Made by a program: the position numbers and the translations under genes. Under the pieces are notes generated by a model. The model was not told the DNA's origin and did no database searches. It saw only the letters and a list, made by a program, of their open reading frames with translations. From assembly GCF_039710355.1 (NCBI RefSeq), contig NZ_JBDKWZ010000018.1, forward strand, positions 62,001 to 126,000: 64,000 bases of DNA. The letters are read 5' to 3'. This document shows, one piece after another, positions 1-8,810 of the stretch (the stretch's first letter is position 1; the number at the start of each line of letters is the position of its first letter). Source of the DNA: Rapidithrix thailandica (lineage in GTDB: Bacteria; Bacteroidota; Bacteroidia; Cytophagales; Flammeovirgaceae).

Positions 1-17
1 CAAAGTAAAGCCCGGCT

Positions 18-527
18 TTATTCGTTTTTAGCAATTTGAAATCCGGAAAGCAATTTTTTGGCTTCGGCCAAATGTTCAAAAATCCGTTCTCCCAAGGATA
101 GCTTCGGCAAGTTATCGAAGATCAACTCTTGGTCCCTATCCGGATGGTCGTTTATCAACCGGATCAGTGATTGATCAAATATAATCCGGAGTTGTCGTTC
201 TTTCTCGTCTTTGCTGAGCGTGACATTGGCTCCTAAATTCATTTTACGCATGTCCACCGCATACAGGATTTTAAAACAATTGTTCTTTTTTCTCATCCTT
301 TGTTCAATGATCATTTCAGCACCTTCAAAGGTAATCCGGTATGAAATAACATGACCATATGCATAAGCTCCCGCATTCGATTCAATCATGATTTTCAACC
401 ACATTTGGGTTACTTCCAAGTCGGTTTTATCAGGTTTTTCGTCAAGGATAGCCGCTTTACTAGTTGGGTAGGTACCTACCCAGGCCACCAAACACAATGT
501 AGCAAAAAATATTGGTTTAGCCTTCAT
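18..527 (-). CDS. secreted protein of unknown function (tandem paralogue 1)
   Basis: This 169-residue protein belongs to no family I recognise. It begins with a signal peptide (about residues 1-25, hydrophobic core FFATLCLVAWVG, likely cut after SKA), so it should be exported to the periplasm or beyond. The mature part aligns end to end with the next gene: both have W-L-K near residue 43, a YAVD motif near the middle, a basic stretch, and an HPD...LIFD motif near the C-terminus. The pair is therefore a tandem duplication. There is no Cys at the signal cleavage site, so it is not a lipoprotein. The start is the only ATG that gives a proper signal peptide. An 18-bp perfect palindrome lies inside the signal-peptide codons. 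The coding call is firm; the function is unknown. Confidence 0.8.
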   Translation of the reverse strand: MKAKPIFFATLCLVAWVGTYPTSKAAILDEKPDKTDLEVTQMWLKIMIESNAGAYAYGHVISYRITFEGAEMIIEQRMRKKNNCFKILYAVDMRKMNLGANVTLSKDEKERQLRIIFDQSLIRLINDHPDRDQELIFDNLPKLSLGERIFEHLAEAKKLLSGFQIAKNE

Positions 528-656
528 GACGATGTAAGTGTTAATAGTTAAAAATTTGGATTTTATTTATAAAAAGTTACCCAAAAAATTAGTTATTCAC
601 AACAAAACGTACACTGTGTTACCGATCATTAACGAAAATGTAATCGCCTGGAAAAT

Positions 657-1160
657 TCATCGCTTACTCACTAAGTGAAAGTTGCGATGTTCCAATGCTT
701 TTTGTTGGACATTCCGGAGAGCCAGGATAACTTGTTGAGGAAACTCAGCCTGTGTTACCTGATCAAATATCAGGTACTGACTGTCATCAGGATGTTCGCT
801 TAACATGCTGATGAGGCGCCTTTTAAACTTCAGACAAAGTCTCTTTTTCTTTACATGATAGCGGATTTTGAGGGTTTTTCCGATTTCCAGTTGAGTCAGG
901 TCAACGGCATAACGCATATCAAACTGCTTTTCGGGATGGAGAAACATATGTTGGTTGATGTACAACCAATTGCCTGTAATTTCGACATGATAGGAGACTC
1001 CGTATCCGAATAACTTACCCCGAGCGGCTTGTTCAATGGTTTGTTTGAGCCATTGTCCGGGATTTTCTATTTCATTTGATTGGGCATGTACTGAGTGGTA
1101 GAAAAAGCAAGTAAGCAATATAGTGTAAAAAAATAGGCTTTTTGCTAGTTTAGCATACAT
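657..1160 (-). CDS. secreted protein of unknown function (tandem paralogue 2)
   Basis: This 167-residue exported protein is the upstream paralogue of the previous gene and lies 129 bp from it on the same strand. The signal peptide covers about residues 1-26 (core LFFYTILLTCFF, cleavage likely after VHA). Shared landmarks are QWLKQTIEQ, MRYAVDLTQLEIG, a Lys/Arg-rich strand, and SEHPDDSQYLIFDQ. The predicted composition is mixed alpha/beta, without membrane segments after the signal peptide. I find no catalytic motif. The conserved YAVD and HPD/LIFD blocks point to a compact domain of about 120 residues, which I cannot assign. The two genes may share one promoter, because the gap between them has no obvious terminator. 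Confidence 0.8.
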   Translation of the reverse strand: MYAKLAKSLFFYTILLTCFFYHSVHAQSNEIENPGQWLKQTIEQAARGKLFGYGVSYHVEITGNWLYINQHMFLHPEKQFDMRYAVDLTQLEIGKTLKIRYHVKKKRLCLKFKRRLISMLSEHPDDSQYLIFDQVTQAEFPQQVILALRNVQQKALEHRNFHLVSKR

Positions 1161-1460
1161 AAGAAATGAAGGTAATAAAGTTTCATGGTTTGCTAGTATT
1201 TGAATCAGTTTTCTGTAGAGGCACCCTGTTCTTTTACAGAACTAGAAGTTTGTATAATTTTCAAAATCAATATACTAAAATATAATACCCAAATCAACAA
1301 AAGCTTTGGGGCACGGAGGAATTTATTAGAATAATATAATAGGAGTTTTTTAGAATACACCTACCCGGCAAACATAAGCAAAACATCCCTACACTCCTCT
1401 TCCAATTTTTATAGTTTTTCCAATATCAGTTTTCTCCGGTTTTTGTTGATTCCGGAAGAT
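1161..1460. other. 300-bp A/T-rich intergenic region
   Basis: This is the upstream region of the tandem secreted proteins and lies downstream of the DMT transporter; all are on the minus strand. It holds one modest hairpin at 1211-1241 (TTCTGTA paired with TACAGAA). It also has the 8-mer ACCTACCC at 1359-1366, which is one half of the palindrome inside the first gene. I see no ORF, RNA gene or clear terminator. Confidence 0.5.
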
Positions 1461-2372
1461 TTAGGCTACGTTCCGGAACTTGTTCACCACATATACTCCG
1501 GCAATAATCAACGCCATCCCGATGAAGTGCAAGGGAAATAGTTGCTCTTGGTCCAACACTCCCCACATCACCGCAATGATGGGAATAATATACGTAACGG
1601 AAGTTGCAAACACCGGGGAAACCGTCTGCACCAACCTATTAAAAAGAATCAGGGCATACCCCGTACCTACAGTGCCTAAAAATATCAGGCAAGAAAGAGA
1701 AAACCAGGCATCGGGATGCGTCTGTATACGCTCTACAAAATCCGAACTGAATAAATAAGTGGCTGCAAGTGGCCCTATCAAGATCATTGCGCAAGCGGTC
1801 AACGTAACCGGATGGATAGTTGATAAGTGGGTTTTGATAATATTGGCACTAGTGGCATAACACAGGCAAGCAATCACCACAAACAACAAAAAATAATTAA
1901 GTTGTCCCAGTTGTCCGTTACTGTTGACAAGACTTAAGCCTACACACCCTACAAACCCCAATAGCAAGCCCCAAAGTTGCCCTTTTTGCATTTTGGCTTT
2001 GAAAAACACCATACCGATCAAGAAGGTAAACAGTGGAGTCAAGGCATTTAAAATCCCCGTGACAGAACTGGGTACTTGGGTAATGGCAATGGCAAACAGG
2101 AAAGCCGGAAACAAATTTCCCAACAAGCCCATGGCCAAGACATATTTCCATTGGGCTTTGGGAATTTGCTTTGCCCGGGTAATAGCCAAAAAGCCCAAGG
2201 CCAGGAAACCGAAGAAAATGCGTCCTGCCCCTACCTGCTCAAAGGTAAATACCTGTAAACTTTTTTTGATAAGGATAAAGGAGCTCCCCCATACCAAAGA
2301 TAGGATTAACAAGAAGATAACAGGCAGTAAGCTCTGTTTTTTAGTTGTGGCATGTGTTGTTTGTGTTTTCAT
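1461..2372 (-). CDS. DMT-superfamily transporter (EamA family)
   Basis: This 303-residue inner-membrane protein has two EamA repeats of about five transmembrane helices each (about residues 16-145 and 157-297), the usual ten-helix drug/metabolite exporter layout and length. The first helix carries the typical LVWGSSFILIKKSL motif. The second repeat carries SPVFATSVTYIIPIIAVMWG, characteristic of the last helices. Family members export amino acids or other small metabolites, but the substrate cannot be read from the sequence. The gene appears monocistronic and is divergent from the regulator at 2521. A second EamA protein at 24559-25500 is a distant relative. It starts at ATG with a short charged, Thr/Lys-rich N-terminus before helix 1. 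Confidence 0.9.
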   Translation of the reverse strand: MKTQTTHATTKKQSLLPVIFLLILSLVWGSSFILIKKSLQVFTFEQVGAGRIFFGFLALGFLAITRAKQIPKAQWKYVLAMGLLGNLFPAFLFAIAITQVPSSVTGILNALTPLFTFLIGMVFFKAKMQKGQLWGLLLGFVGCVGLSLVNSNGQLGQLNYFLLFVVIACLCYATSANIIKTHLSTIHPVTLTACAMILIGPLAATYLFSSDFVERIQTHPDAWFSLSCLIFLGTVGTGYALILFNRLVQTVSPVFATSVTYIIPIIAVMWGVLDQEQLFPLHFIGMALIIAGVYVVNKFRNVA

Positions 2373-2520
2373 AGCAAGCGCAAAGATATACTAGTTTTCA
2401 ACAAAAGGGGATAAAGATCCATATGACTTGGATTTGCTCAAACCAGGCTTTTGGCCTGTTTGGTTTTTGTTTTCTACTTTTAACCTTCCATTTTTGAAGC
2501 AAATACATGTAGGGCATTTT

Positions 2521-5400
2521 ATGAAAATGAAAAAACTGATACACACACTCCTCCTTCTTACCATTGGGTTTACATTTTCAGGTCAAGCCAATCCTCAATT
2601 AGGCTCCCCCTATATCCGCAATTTTTCGAAATCGGTTTATGGAGGAGCCAATAGCAATTGGGCCATTGCCCAGGACTCGATGGGAATCCTGTATATAGGA
2701 AACCACAACGGACTCTTAGTATACGATGGCAATCAATGGGAGCATTATACAATGCCCAATAAGATGATCGTCCGTTCCGTGGCTGTTGCTCCGGATGGAA
2801 AGATTTACACGGGTTCTTACGAGGAATTCGGCTACTGGCAATGGGATGCTTTCGGGAATTTCACCTACCACTCTTTGGTATCAAAACTCACTGAATACAC
2901 GCTACACAATGAAGAAATATGGAAAATTTTGATTGGAGAAGAGGGTATCTATTTTCAAACTTTTTCGAAAGTATTCAAATATCAAAGTGGCAAAATCCGT
3001 GTGATTTCGCCTCCCTCTCCCATTTTATTTTTGGCAAGCGTTCAAGGCCGGTACCTGGCCCAGGTGATAGGCAAGGGCCTTTATGAAATCAAAGAAGAAA
3101 AATTTGTAAAAATAGAAGGGAGTGAACTTTTGAAAGAGGCCCTGATTCCGGTTATTCTCCCAATGCCCAACGGACAAATCTTGTTAGGAACCGAGAACCA
3201 AGGGCTTTACCTTTATGACCAAGAAGGCTTTCATTCCTGGAACATCCCTGCGAGTGATTTTTTGAAAAAACACCAGCTGAACTGCGGCATCTATCAGGAA
3301 GGTGAAGGATTCCTTTTAGGGACAATCCTCAACGGCTTGATCAAACTCGATCTCAAGGGAAACATTACAGAACACTTGAACCAACGATCCGGCTTGCAAA
3401 ATAACACTGTCCTTAACTTATATCTTGACCGGCAACAAAACCTCTGGCTGGCCTTGGATAAAGGCATTGATTATTTGCAGTTAAATTCCCCCTTTCGCTT
3501 TTACATTGATCAACAAGGTACTTTTGGTTCCGTATACACAGCCGCCCTCCATCAGGGGAAGTTGTATTTGGGCACTAATCAAGGGGTCTTTTATAAAGAA
3601 TGGCAAGAGGATCATGAAACGGGCAGTTTTCAACTGTTGGAAGGCTCACAAGGACAGGTATGGCAACTCAAAGTCATTGACCAGCAATTGATTTGCGGTC
3701 ATAATCAAGGCACTTATCTCATCCAAAACGAGCAATTTCAGCAGATATCTCCTTATACCGGTGGCTGGGACCTCAAACCCTTTACTTTTCGAGGGAAAAA
3801 GTATTTGATTCAAGGTACCTATACAAAACTATTGGTGTACCACCAGGCCCCCTCCGGGCAATGGGCGCTTTATCAAGTGATTGATCAAGAGGGCTTTGCC
3901 GAACCCATCCGTTTTATTGAGTTTGCTCAAAACGGCACTTTATGGGCCAGCCATGCTTTCAAAGGAGTTTATAAAATTCAATTGGACAGTACTCTCAGCC
4001 AGATAGAAAACCTGCACTATTATGGAAAAGAAACCTTTGGAACAGAATTTAATGTACAGGTATTCAAGGTAATGAACCAATTGCTCTTCAGCACCGGACA
4101 GCAATTATTCTACTACGATGAATTAAACGACAGCATTGATCTTTATACACAATTGAATGAGAAGTTGGGGGCATTTGCCGGAGCAACCCGGATCATTCAG
4201 TCTTCAGAGAAAGCATATTGGCTGGTGGGCAAAAAATCCTTGGGACTGTTTACAATCGACCCACATGGAGTACACCTGAGCCGGGAGCTTCCTTTTTTTG
4301 AGTTTTACGGAGCCTTAGTCAAAAAAGAAGAAAACCTTATTCCTCTAAGCGAAGAACTCACTTTAATCTGTCTGGACAACGGCTTTGCGCTATACAACCG
4401 GCAATTAGCACAAACTGACGGAGATTGGAAACAACAATTGCATTTACGACAGGCTATCTGTCAAACACAATCTTTATCGCTGGACCGTAAATCCACCTCA
4501 TCTGCTCCCCTCATTCCTTTTGAGAAAAATTTTGTTTCTTTCCAAGTCTATCTGCCCGCCTACCATTTGAAAGATATGAAATTCCGCTACCGGTTAAAAG
4601 GCTTGGAAAGCCAATGGGCCCCTCCTACCAGCAATCCCTCTGTCAGTTATTACCGTTTGCCCTTTGGCGAATATGAATTTGAAGCTATTGCAGAAGATCC
4701 CTTTGGCCATACTTCTGTCCCTGTCCGGTACAAATTTACCATCGACCGGCCTTGGTATTTTTCGATGAAAGCCCTGTCGGTCTACACCTTTATGTTGGCC
4801 GGTTTGCTTATCCTATTGAGATATGTTTATAAGCGCAAACTCCAAATACACCAGGAAATGCTTAAGCAAAAGCTTCACAAAGAAAAGGAAGAACAATTGC
4901 AACAAGAAAGCCTGATGAATGAGCAAAAGCTAATGAAAGTACAAAATGAAAAATTACAAGCCGAAGTAGAATACAAAAGCAAAGAGTTGGCAAACTCTAC
5001 CCGGGGTATCGTCAAAAAAAATGAAGTGCTAATCGAAATTAAAGAGGTATTGAACCAACAAAAAAATGAATTGAACAATCGCTTCCCGGAAGAGTGTTAT
5101 CAACAATTACTCAAAGTAATTAACCGGAATATTTCCAACGAAGATGATTGGGAAGTGTTTGAGGCACATTTCGACCGGGCTCATGAGAATTTTTTCAAAC
5201 GTCTGAAAAGCTTGTATCCCGATCTCAGTCCTAACGATCTCCGGTTTTGTGCCTATCTCAGGATGAATATTTCCAGTAAAGAAATTGCTCCTTTGTTAAA
5301 TATTTCTGTGCGAGGGGTAGAAATCAGACGATATCGTTTGCGTAAAAAACTCAACTTAAACCATGAGCAAAACCTGGTGGATTTTATTTTAAATGTCTAG
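2521..5400 (+). CDS. SusR/HTCS-like regulator: propeller sensor, Y_Y_Y domain, membrane helix, LuxR-type HTH
   Basis: This protein should sense a ligand in the periplasm and control transcription. I start it at 2521 (MKMKKLIHTLLLLTIG, a clear signal peptide; 959 residues), although the frame is open from 2428. Residues about 40-650 form two-component-regulator-type beta-propeller repeats (for example GLQNNTVLNLYLDRQQNLWL). A Y_Y_Y domain lies at about 667-745 (FRYRLKGLESQW, PFGEYEFEAIAEDPFG). One transmembrane helix at about 752-770 is followed by a coiled coil to about 845 and a C-terminal helix-turn-helix (NISSKEIAPLLNISVRGVEI). There is no histidine kinase or receiver domain, so it is the one-protein membrane-anchored type and not a hybrid two-component system. 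It lies directly upstream of susC/susD on the same strand and is the likely regulator of that locus. Confidence 0.88.
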   Translation: MKMKKLIHTLLLLTIGFTFSGQANPQLGSPYIRNFSKSVYGGANSNWAIAQDSMGILYIGNHNGLLVYDGNQWEHYTMPNKMIVRSVAVAPDGKIYTGSYEEFGYWQWDAFGNFTYHSLVSKLTEYTLHNEEIWKILIGEEGIYFQTFSKVFKYQSGKIRVISPPSPILFLASVQGRYLAQVIGKGLYEIKEEKFVKIEGSELLKEALIPVILPMPNGQILLGTENQGLYLYDQEGFHSWNIPASDFLKKHQLNCGIYQEGEGFLLGTILNGLIKLDLKGNITEHLNQRSGLQNNTVLNLYLDRQQNLWLALDKGIDYLQLNSPFRFYIDQQGTFGSVYTAALHQGKLYLGTNQGVFYKEWQEDHETGSFQLLEGSQGQVWQLKVIDQQLICGHNQGTYLIQNEQFQQISPYTGGWDLKPFTFRGKKYLIQGTYTKLLVYHQAPSGQWALYQVIDQEGFAEPIRFIEFAQNGTLWASHAFKGVYKIQLDSTLSQIENLHYYGKETFGTEFNVQVFKVMNQLLFSTGQQLFYYDELNDSIDLYTQLNEKLGAFAGATRIIQSSEKAYWLVGKKSLGLFTIDPHGVHLSRELPFFEFYGALVKKEENLIPLSEELTLICLDNGFALYNRQLAQTDGDWKQQLHLRQAICQTQSLSLDRKSTSSAPLIPFEKNFVSFQVYLPAYHLKDMKFRYRLKGLESQWAPPTSNPSVSYYRLPFGEYEFEAIAEDPFGHTSVPVRYKFTIDRPWYFSMKALSVYTFMLAGLLILLRYVYKRKLQIHQEMLKQKLHKEKEEQLQQESLMNEQKLMKVQNEKLQAEVEYKSKELANSTRGIVKKNEVLIEIKEVLNQQKNELNNRFPEECYQQLLKVINRNISNEDDWEVFEAHFDRAHENFFKRLKSLYPDLSPNDLRFCAYLRMNISSKEIAPLLNISVRGVEIRRYRLRKKLNLNHEQNLVDFILNV

Positions 5401-5802
5401 AAATTCACAGGCAGGCTTTCACCAGCAGTAAAACATCTCCAAGCGTTAAGGTTGTTTATACCTCAATCAGGTGTATTCCGTTTCGATGTACTTTCATGTG
5501 TATAATTCCGGGTTTCCACAACCTTTTTTACTACATCATCACTACATCAAACAAGTATTTTGGCCTATTTTCTCCCTCTACATTACCTGGCTTTCCCTCA
5601 AAAAACCTCTGGGGCAAACATTCGGAATTTACACTGGAAATGAACAAGTTACAGCTAACCTACTTGAAGGTACTCACCCCATCATTCTTTGTAGTAGTAG
5701 TGATGTAACCAAATATTTCGCTTCCACATATAAGATCATTTACTTTGACTCCACAGGTTAACCTTCAAACACAAACAATTAAATACCATTTTACTAAAAA
5801 AT
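5401..5802. other. 402-bp region upstream of susC
   Basis: This gap separates the regulator from the SusC gene and should hold the inducible promoter and a long 5' leader. I found no perfect TAnnTTTG box; TTACTTTG near 5750 is one mismatch away. A 9-bp inverted repeat, CATCACTAC at 5537-5545 and GTAGTGATG at 5697-5705, sits in low-complexity trinucleotide sequence. Open frames here are not convincing genes. Confidence 0.4.
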
Positions 5803-8787
5803 ATGAATATGAAAAGGAGGATATTTACCCTTATTGCACTCCTGTGGTTTACCGTATCTTACGCTCAACAAGAAACTATTTCAGGAGTAGTGAAAAGTGC
5901 GGGTGATCAGGCTCCGATTCCCGGAGCAAACGTGCTAGTCAAAAATTCTCAACAAGGCACTGTCACCGATATCGAAGGAAAATTTTCCCTGCTTGCCCGA
6001 CAAGGAGATGTATTGACAGTCAGCTTTGTAGGCATGAGAACCCAGGAAATTACTCTGAACGGGCAAAGTTCATTGGAAATTTTACTGGAAGTCGACCTAC
6101 AGCAGCTAGAAGAGGTCATTGTGGTAGGATATGGCACCCAGAGGAAATCCGATGTAACCGGCTCTATTTCAGGAATCAGCGGAACAGAGCTACTCAAACA
6201 ACCGGCCCTCACTCCAACGCAAGCGATGCAAGGAAAGCTTACGGGTGTACAAATTGTAAACTCCGGTGGCCCTGGTGAAAATCCCATGGTACGGGTGCGT
6301 GGAGTAGGTACCATTTTAGGAGGGGCAGACCCACTATATGTAGTTGACGGGATTATTACCAATGATATCCGCAATATCAATACATCCGATATCGTCTCCA
6401 TAGATGTCTTAAAAGACGCCTCTTCTGCCTCTATTTATGGAGTACGGGGTGCAAATGGCGTCATTCTGATCACGACCAAAGCCGGCCAGAAAGGCAAAAT
6501 GAATATAAATTACGATGGGTTTATCGGGGTGAAAACCATTGCCAGTAAAGTAGATATGGCTGACAGCCGTTTGTTCATTGACTATGCCAATGAAGCACTC
6601 TCTTATGACAACCAACCTCCTGCTTTTGACGATGCCGATGCACAAGTCAATACCGACTGGCTGGATGCGGTGACGCGTACCGCCCTGACACAAAGTCATA
6701 ATTTATCGGTGAAAGGCGGAAACGACAAAGCCACTTATTATGCCAGTCTGGGATATTATGGAGAGGAAGGAATTTTAAAGAACAACGATTACGAGCGGAT
6801 CAACTTCCGGCTGAACAATACCTTCCAACTAACGAAAAATATTAAACTCGGCAATGTATTGGGCCTTTCCCACTTTGTTGGAAATAATATCCCCTTTAGT
6901 GTTTTCACCGCTGCATACAAAGCAGCTCCAACCGTACCTGTAAAAGATGCCGAGGGAAACTATGGGTTTACCTCACAAAATAATGTGGGCAACCCGGTAG
7001 CTACCATCGACCATACCCACGACCGTAGCTGGGGAGATCGTATGCAAGGAAGTCTCTTTGCCGAAGTGACATTTTTAAAAGATTTTCAATTCCGTACCAG
7101 CTTCGGTTTGGATGCAATCCGTAATAAAGGCAGAATTTATGTTCCGGTGTACAGAATCTCCGATACGCAAAAAAATGAAATCTCTGTCCTTACCTTAAAA
7201 AGAAATAACTACAACAATTGGGTATGGGACAATACGCTGACCTATAGTAAAAATTTTGGGAACAGACATTCACTCAAAGTGATGGCAGGAACCACCGCTC
7301 AATCCAACAAAAATGATGAGTTCGAAGCCAGCCGGCAGAATGTGCCCGCTCAAGAGCGCTATTGGAACCTTTCCTTGGGCGATGAAGCCTCTGCCACCAA
7401 CAACAGCAAAACGTTCGAAAACAAAATCAATTCTTATATCGGGCGACTGAACTACAGTTTCGCCGATCGCTATTTGCTCACTGTCACGGCCCGTTATGAC
7501 GGCTCTTCCAAATTCCCCAAAAACAACCGTTGGGTTCTGTTTCCTTCCGTAGGTTTAGGGTGGAGGCTTTCAGAAGAGCCCTTTATGCAAGACATCGATT
7601 GGTTAGACAATTTGAAAGTACGGGGAAGTTGGGGAAAAATCGGAAATGACAATATAGATTCGGACGCTTTCTTATTGACCTTTGTTTCGGGCTTGGATTA
7701 CGCCTTTGCCGGAGGCAGCACCTTGCAACAAGGCGCTACCATCGTAGATATCAAAGACCTCAATTTGCTTTGGGAAACTACCTATGAAACGGACCTGGGT
7801 GTAGAATTCAGTATGTTCAATGGTCGTATTACGGGTGAAATCGACTATTACCACAAACGCACCAAAGATGTATTGATGCCCGCTCCTTTGGATGCCATTT
7901 TTGGCGATAGGGATAACTCTTTTATTACTAATAAAGCCGATATTCTAAACGAAGGGCTGGAATTTGCCCTGAACTGGCGCCAATCTGCTCCCTCTGGGTT
8001 CAATTATTCTGTAGGTGTCAATCTGACTTACAACAAAAACAAACTGGAGGATATCAAAGGTGCTACCCCAATCATTTCCGGAAGCTTAGGCAACGGACAA
8101 GTGACTACCCGTACCGATGTGGGGCAGCCTATCGGCAGTTTCTGGCTGTGGGAAACCGATGGTATTTTTCAAAGTCAAGACGAAATCAATGCGTATGTAA
8201 ATGAAGAAGGCGGATTAATTCAACCGGATGCCAAACCGGGGGACTTCCGGTTAAAAGATATTAATAAGGATGGGATCATTGATGTAGCGGACCGCAGCTT
8301 TTCGGGTTCTTACCAACCGGAATTTTACTTTGGTTTCGTAGGTAGTATTTCTTATAAAAACTTTGATTTATCTATCGATACGTATGGCAATCTAGGCAAT
8401 AAAGTCTACAATGGAAAAAAAGCTCAACGCTTTGGTAATGAAAATATAGAAGCGGACTTGGCAGGCCGGTGGAATACGACTACCCCCTCTAATTCCATTC
8501 CGAGAGCCTCCAACGATGTCCCATTAGCCACTACATACTTCTTGGAATCCGGTGACTTCTTCCGGATCAACAACATTACTCTAGGATATACAATGCCTGC
8601 TTCTTTGAGTGAAAAAATCCATGTAGGCAATTTACGCGTCTATGCCAGTGCTCAAAACCCGGTGATTTTTAAAGATTTCAGCGGGTTCACTCCCGAGCTA
8701 CCCGGTGATACCCGGAATGCCGGAATTGAACTCAATGCATATCCTACCTCTTCCACCTACTTATTAGGGTTAAACATTGGCTTTTGA
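5803..8787 (+). CDS. SusC/RagA-family TonB-dependent outer-membrane transporter
   Basis: This 994-residue protein is the TonB-dependent pore of a Sus-type glycan importer. In order it has a signal peptide (about 1-21, ending SYAQ), a CarboxypepD_reg-like beta-sandwich (about 25-105, ISGVVKSAGDQAPIPGANV), the SusC signature region (LEEVIVVGYGTQRKSDVTGS, about 106-125), a plug domain to about residue 225 (ADPLYVVDGIITNDI, DVLKDASSASIYGVRGANG), and a long beta-barrel ending in a C-terminal Phe (LLGLNIGF), as expected for insertion by the BAM machinery. The length is normal for the family. The SusD partner follows after 23 bp. Together with the downstream GH144 and GH3 enzymes it most likely imports beta-1,2-gluco-oligosaccharides; this substrate is inferred from gene context. 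Confidence 0.97.
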   Translation: MNMKRRIFTLIALLWFTVSYAQQETISGVVKSAGDQAPIPGANVLVKNSQQGTVTDIEGKFSLLARQGDVLTVSFVGMRTQEITLNGQSSLEILLEVDLQQLEEVIVVGYGTQRKSDVTGSISGISGTELLKQPALTPTQAMQGKLTGVQIVNSGGPGENPMVRVRGVGTILGGADPLYVVDGIITNDIRNINTSDIVSIDVLKDASSASIYGVRGANGVILITTKAGQKGKMNINYDGFIGVKTIASKVDMADSRLFIDYANEALSYDNQPPAFDDADAQVNTDWLDAVTRTALTQSHNLSVKGGNDKATYYASLGYYGEEGILKNNDYERINFRLNNTFQLTKNIKLGNVLGLSHFVGNNIPFSVFTAAYKAAPTVPVKDAEGNYGFTSQNNVGNPVATIDHTHDRSWGDRMQGSLFAEVTFLKDFQFRTSFGLDAIRNKGRIYVPVYRISDTQKNEISVLTLKRNNYNNWVWDNTLTYSKNFGNRHSLKVMAGTTAQSNKNDEFEASRQNVPAQERYWNLSLGDEASATNNSKTFENKINSYIGRLNYSFADRYLLTVTARYDGSSKFPKNNRWVLFPSVGLGWRLSEEPFMQDIDWLDNLKVRGSWGKIGNDNIDSDAFLLTFVSGLDYAFAGGSTLQQGATIVDIKDLNLLWETTYETDLGVEFSMFNGRITGEIDYYHKRTKDVLMPAPLDAIFGDRDNSFITNKADILNEGLEFALNWRQSAPSGFNYSVGVNLTYNKNKLEDIKGATPIISGSLGNGQVTTRTDVGQPIGSFWLWETDGIFQSQDEINAYVNEEGGLIQPDAKPGDFRLKDINKDGIIDVADRSFSGSYQPEFYFGFVGSISYKNFDLSIDTYGNLGNKVYNGKKAQRFGNENIEADLAGRWNTTTPSNSIPRASNDVPLATTYFLESGDFFRINNITLGYTMPASLSEKIHVGNLRVYASAQNPVIFKDFSGFTPELPGDTRNAGIELNAYPTSSTYLLGLNIGF

Positions 8788-8810
8788 TGATTCTTTCACC
8801 TTCAAATTAG

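Noticed and set aside
1924..2394. 156-codon frame antisense to the DMT transporter
   Set aside because: Lies wholly opposite a clear ten-helix transporter gene.
2428..2520. 31-codon N-terminal extension of the propeller regulator
   Set aside because: It would bury the signal peptide that starts at 2521.
5537..5705. 9-bp inverted repeat flanking about 150 bp upstream of susC, as in an invertible promoter
   Set aside because: The arms lie in trinucleotide-like low-complexity sequence and are shorter than usual recombinase sites; no invertase gene is nearby.
5471..5761. Open frame of 96 codons upstream of susC
   Set aside because: No recognisable domain, odd composition, and it overlaps a second frame in the same stretch; it lies in the leader of susC.
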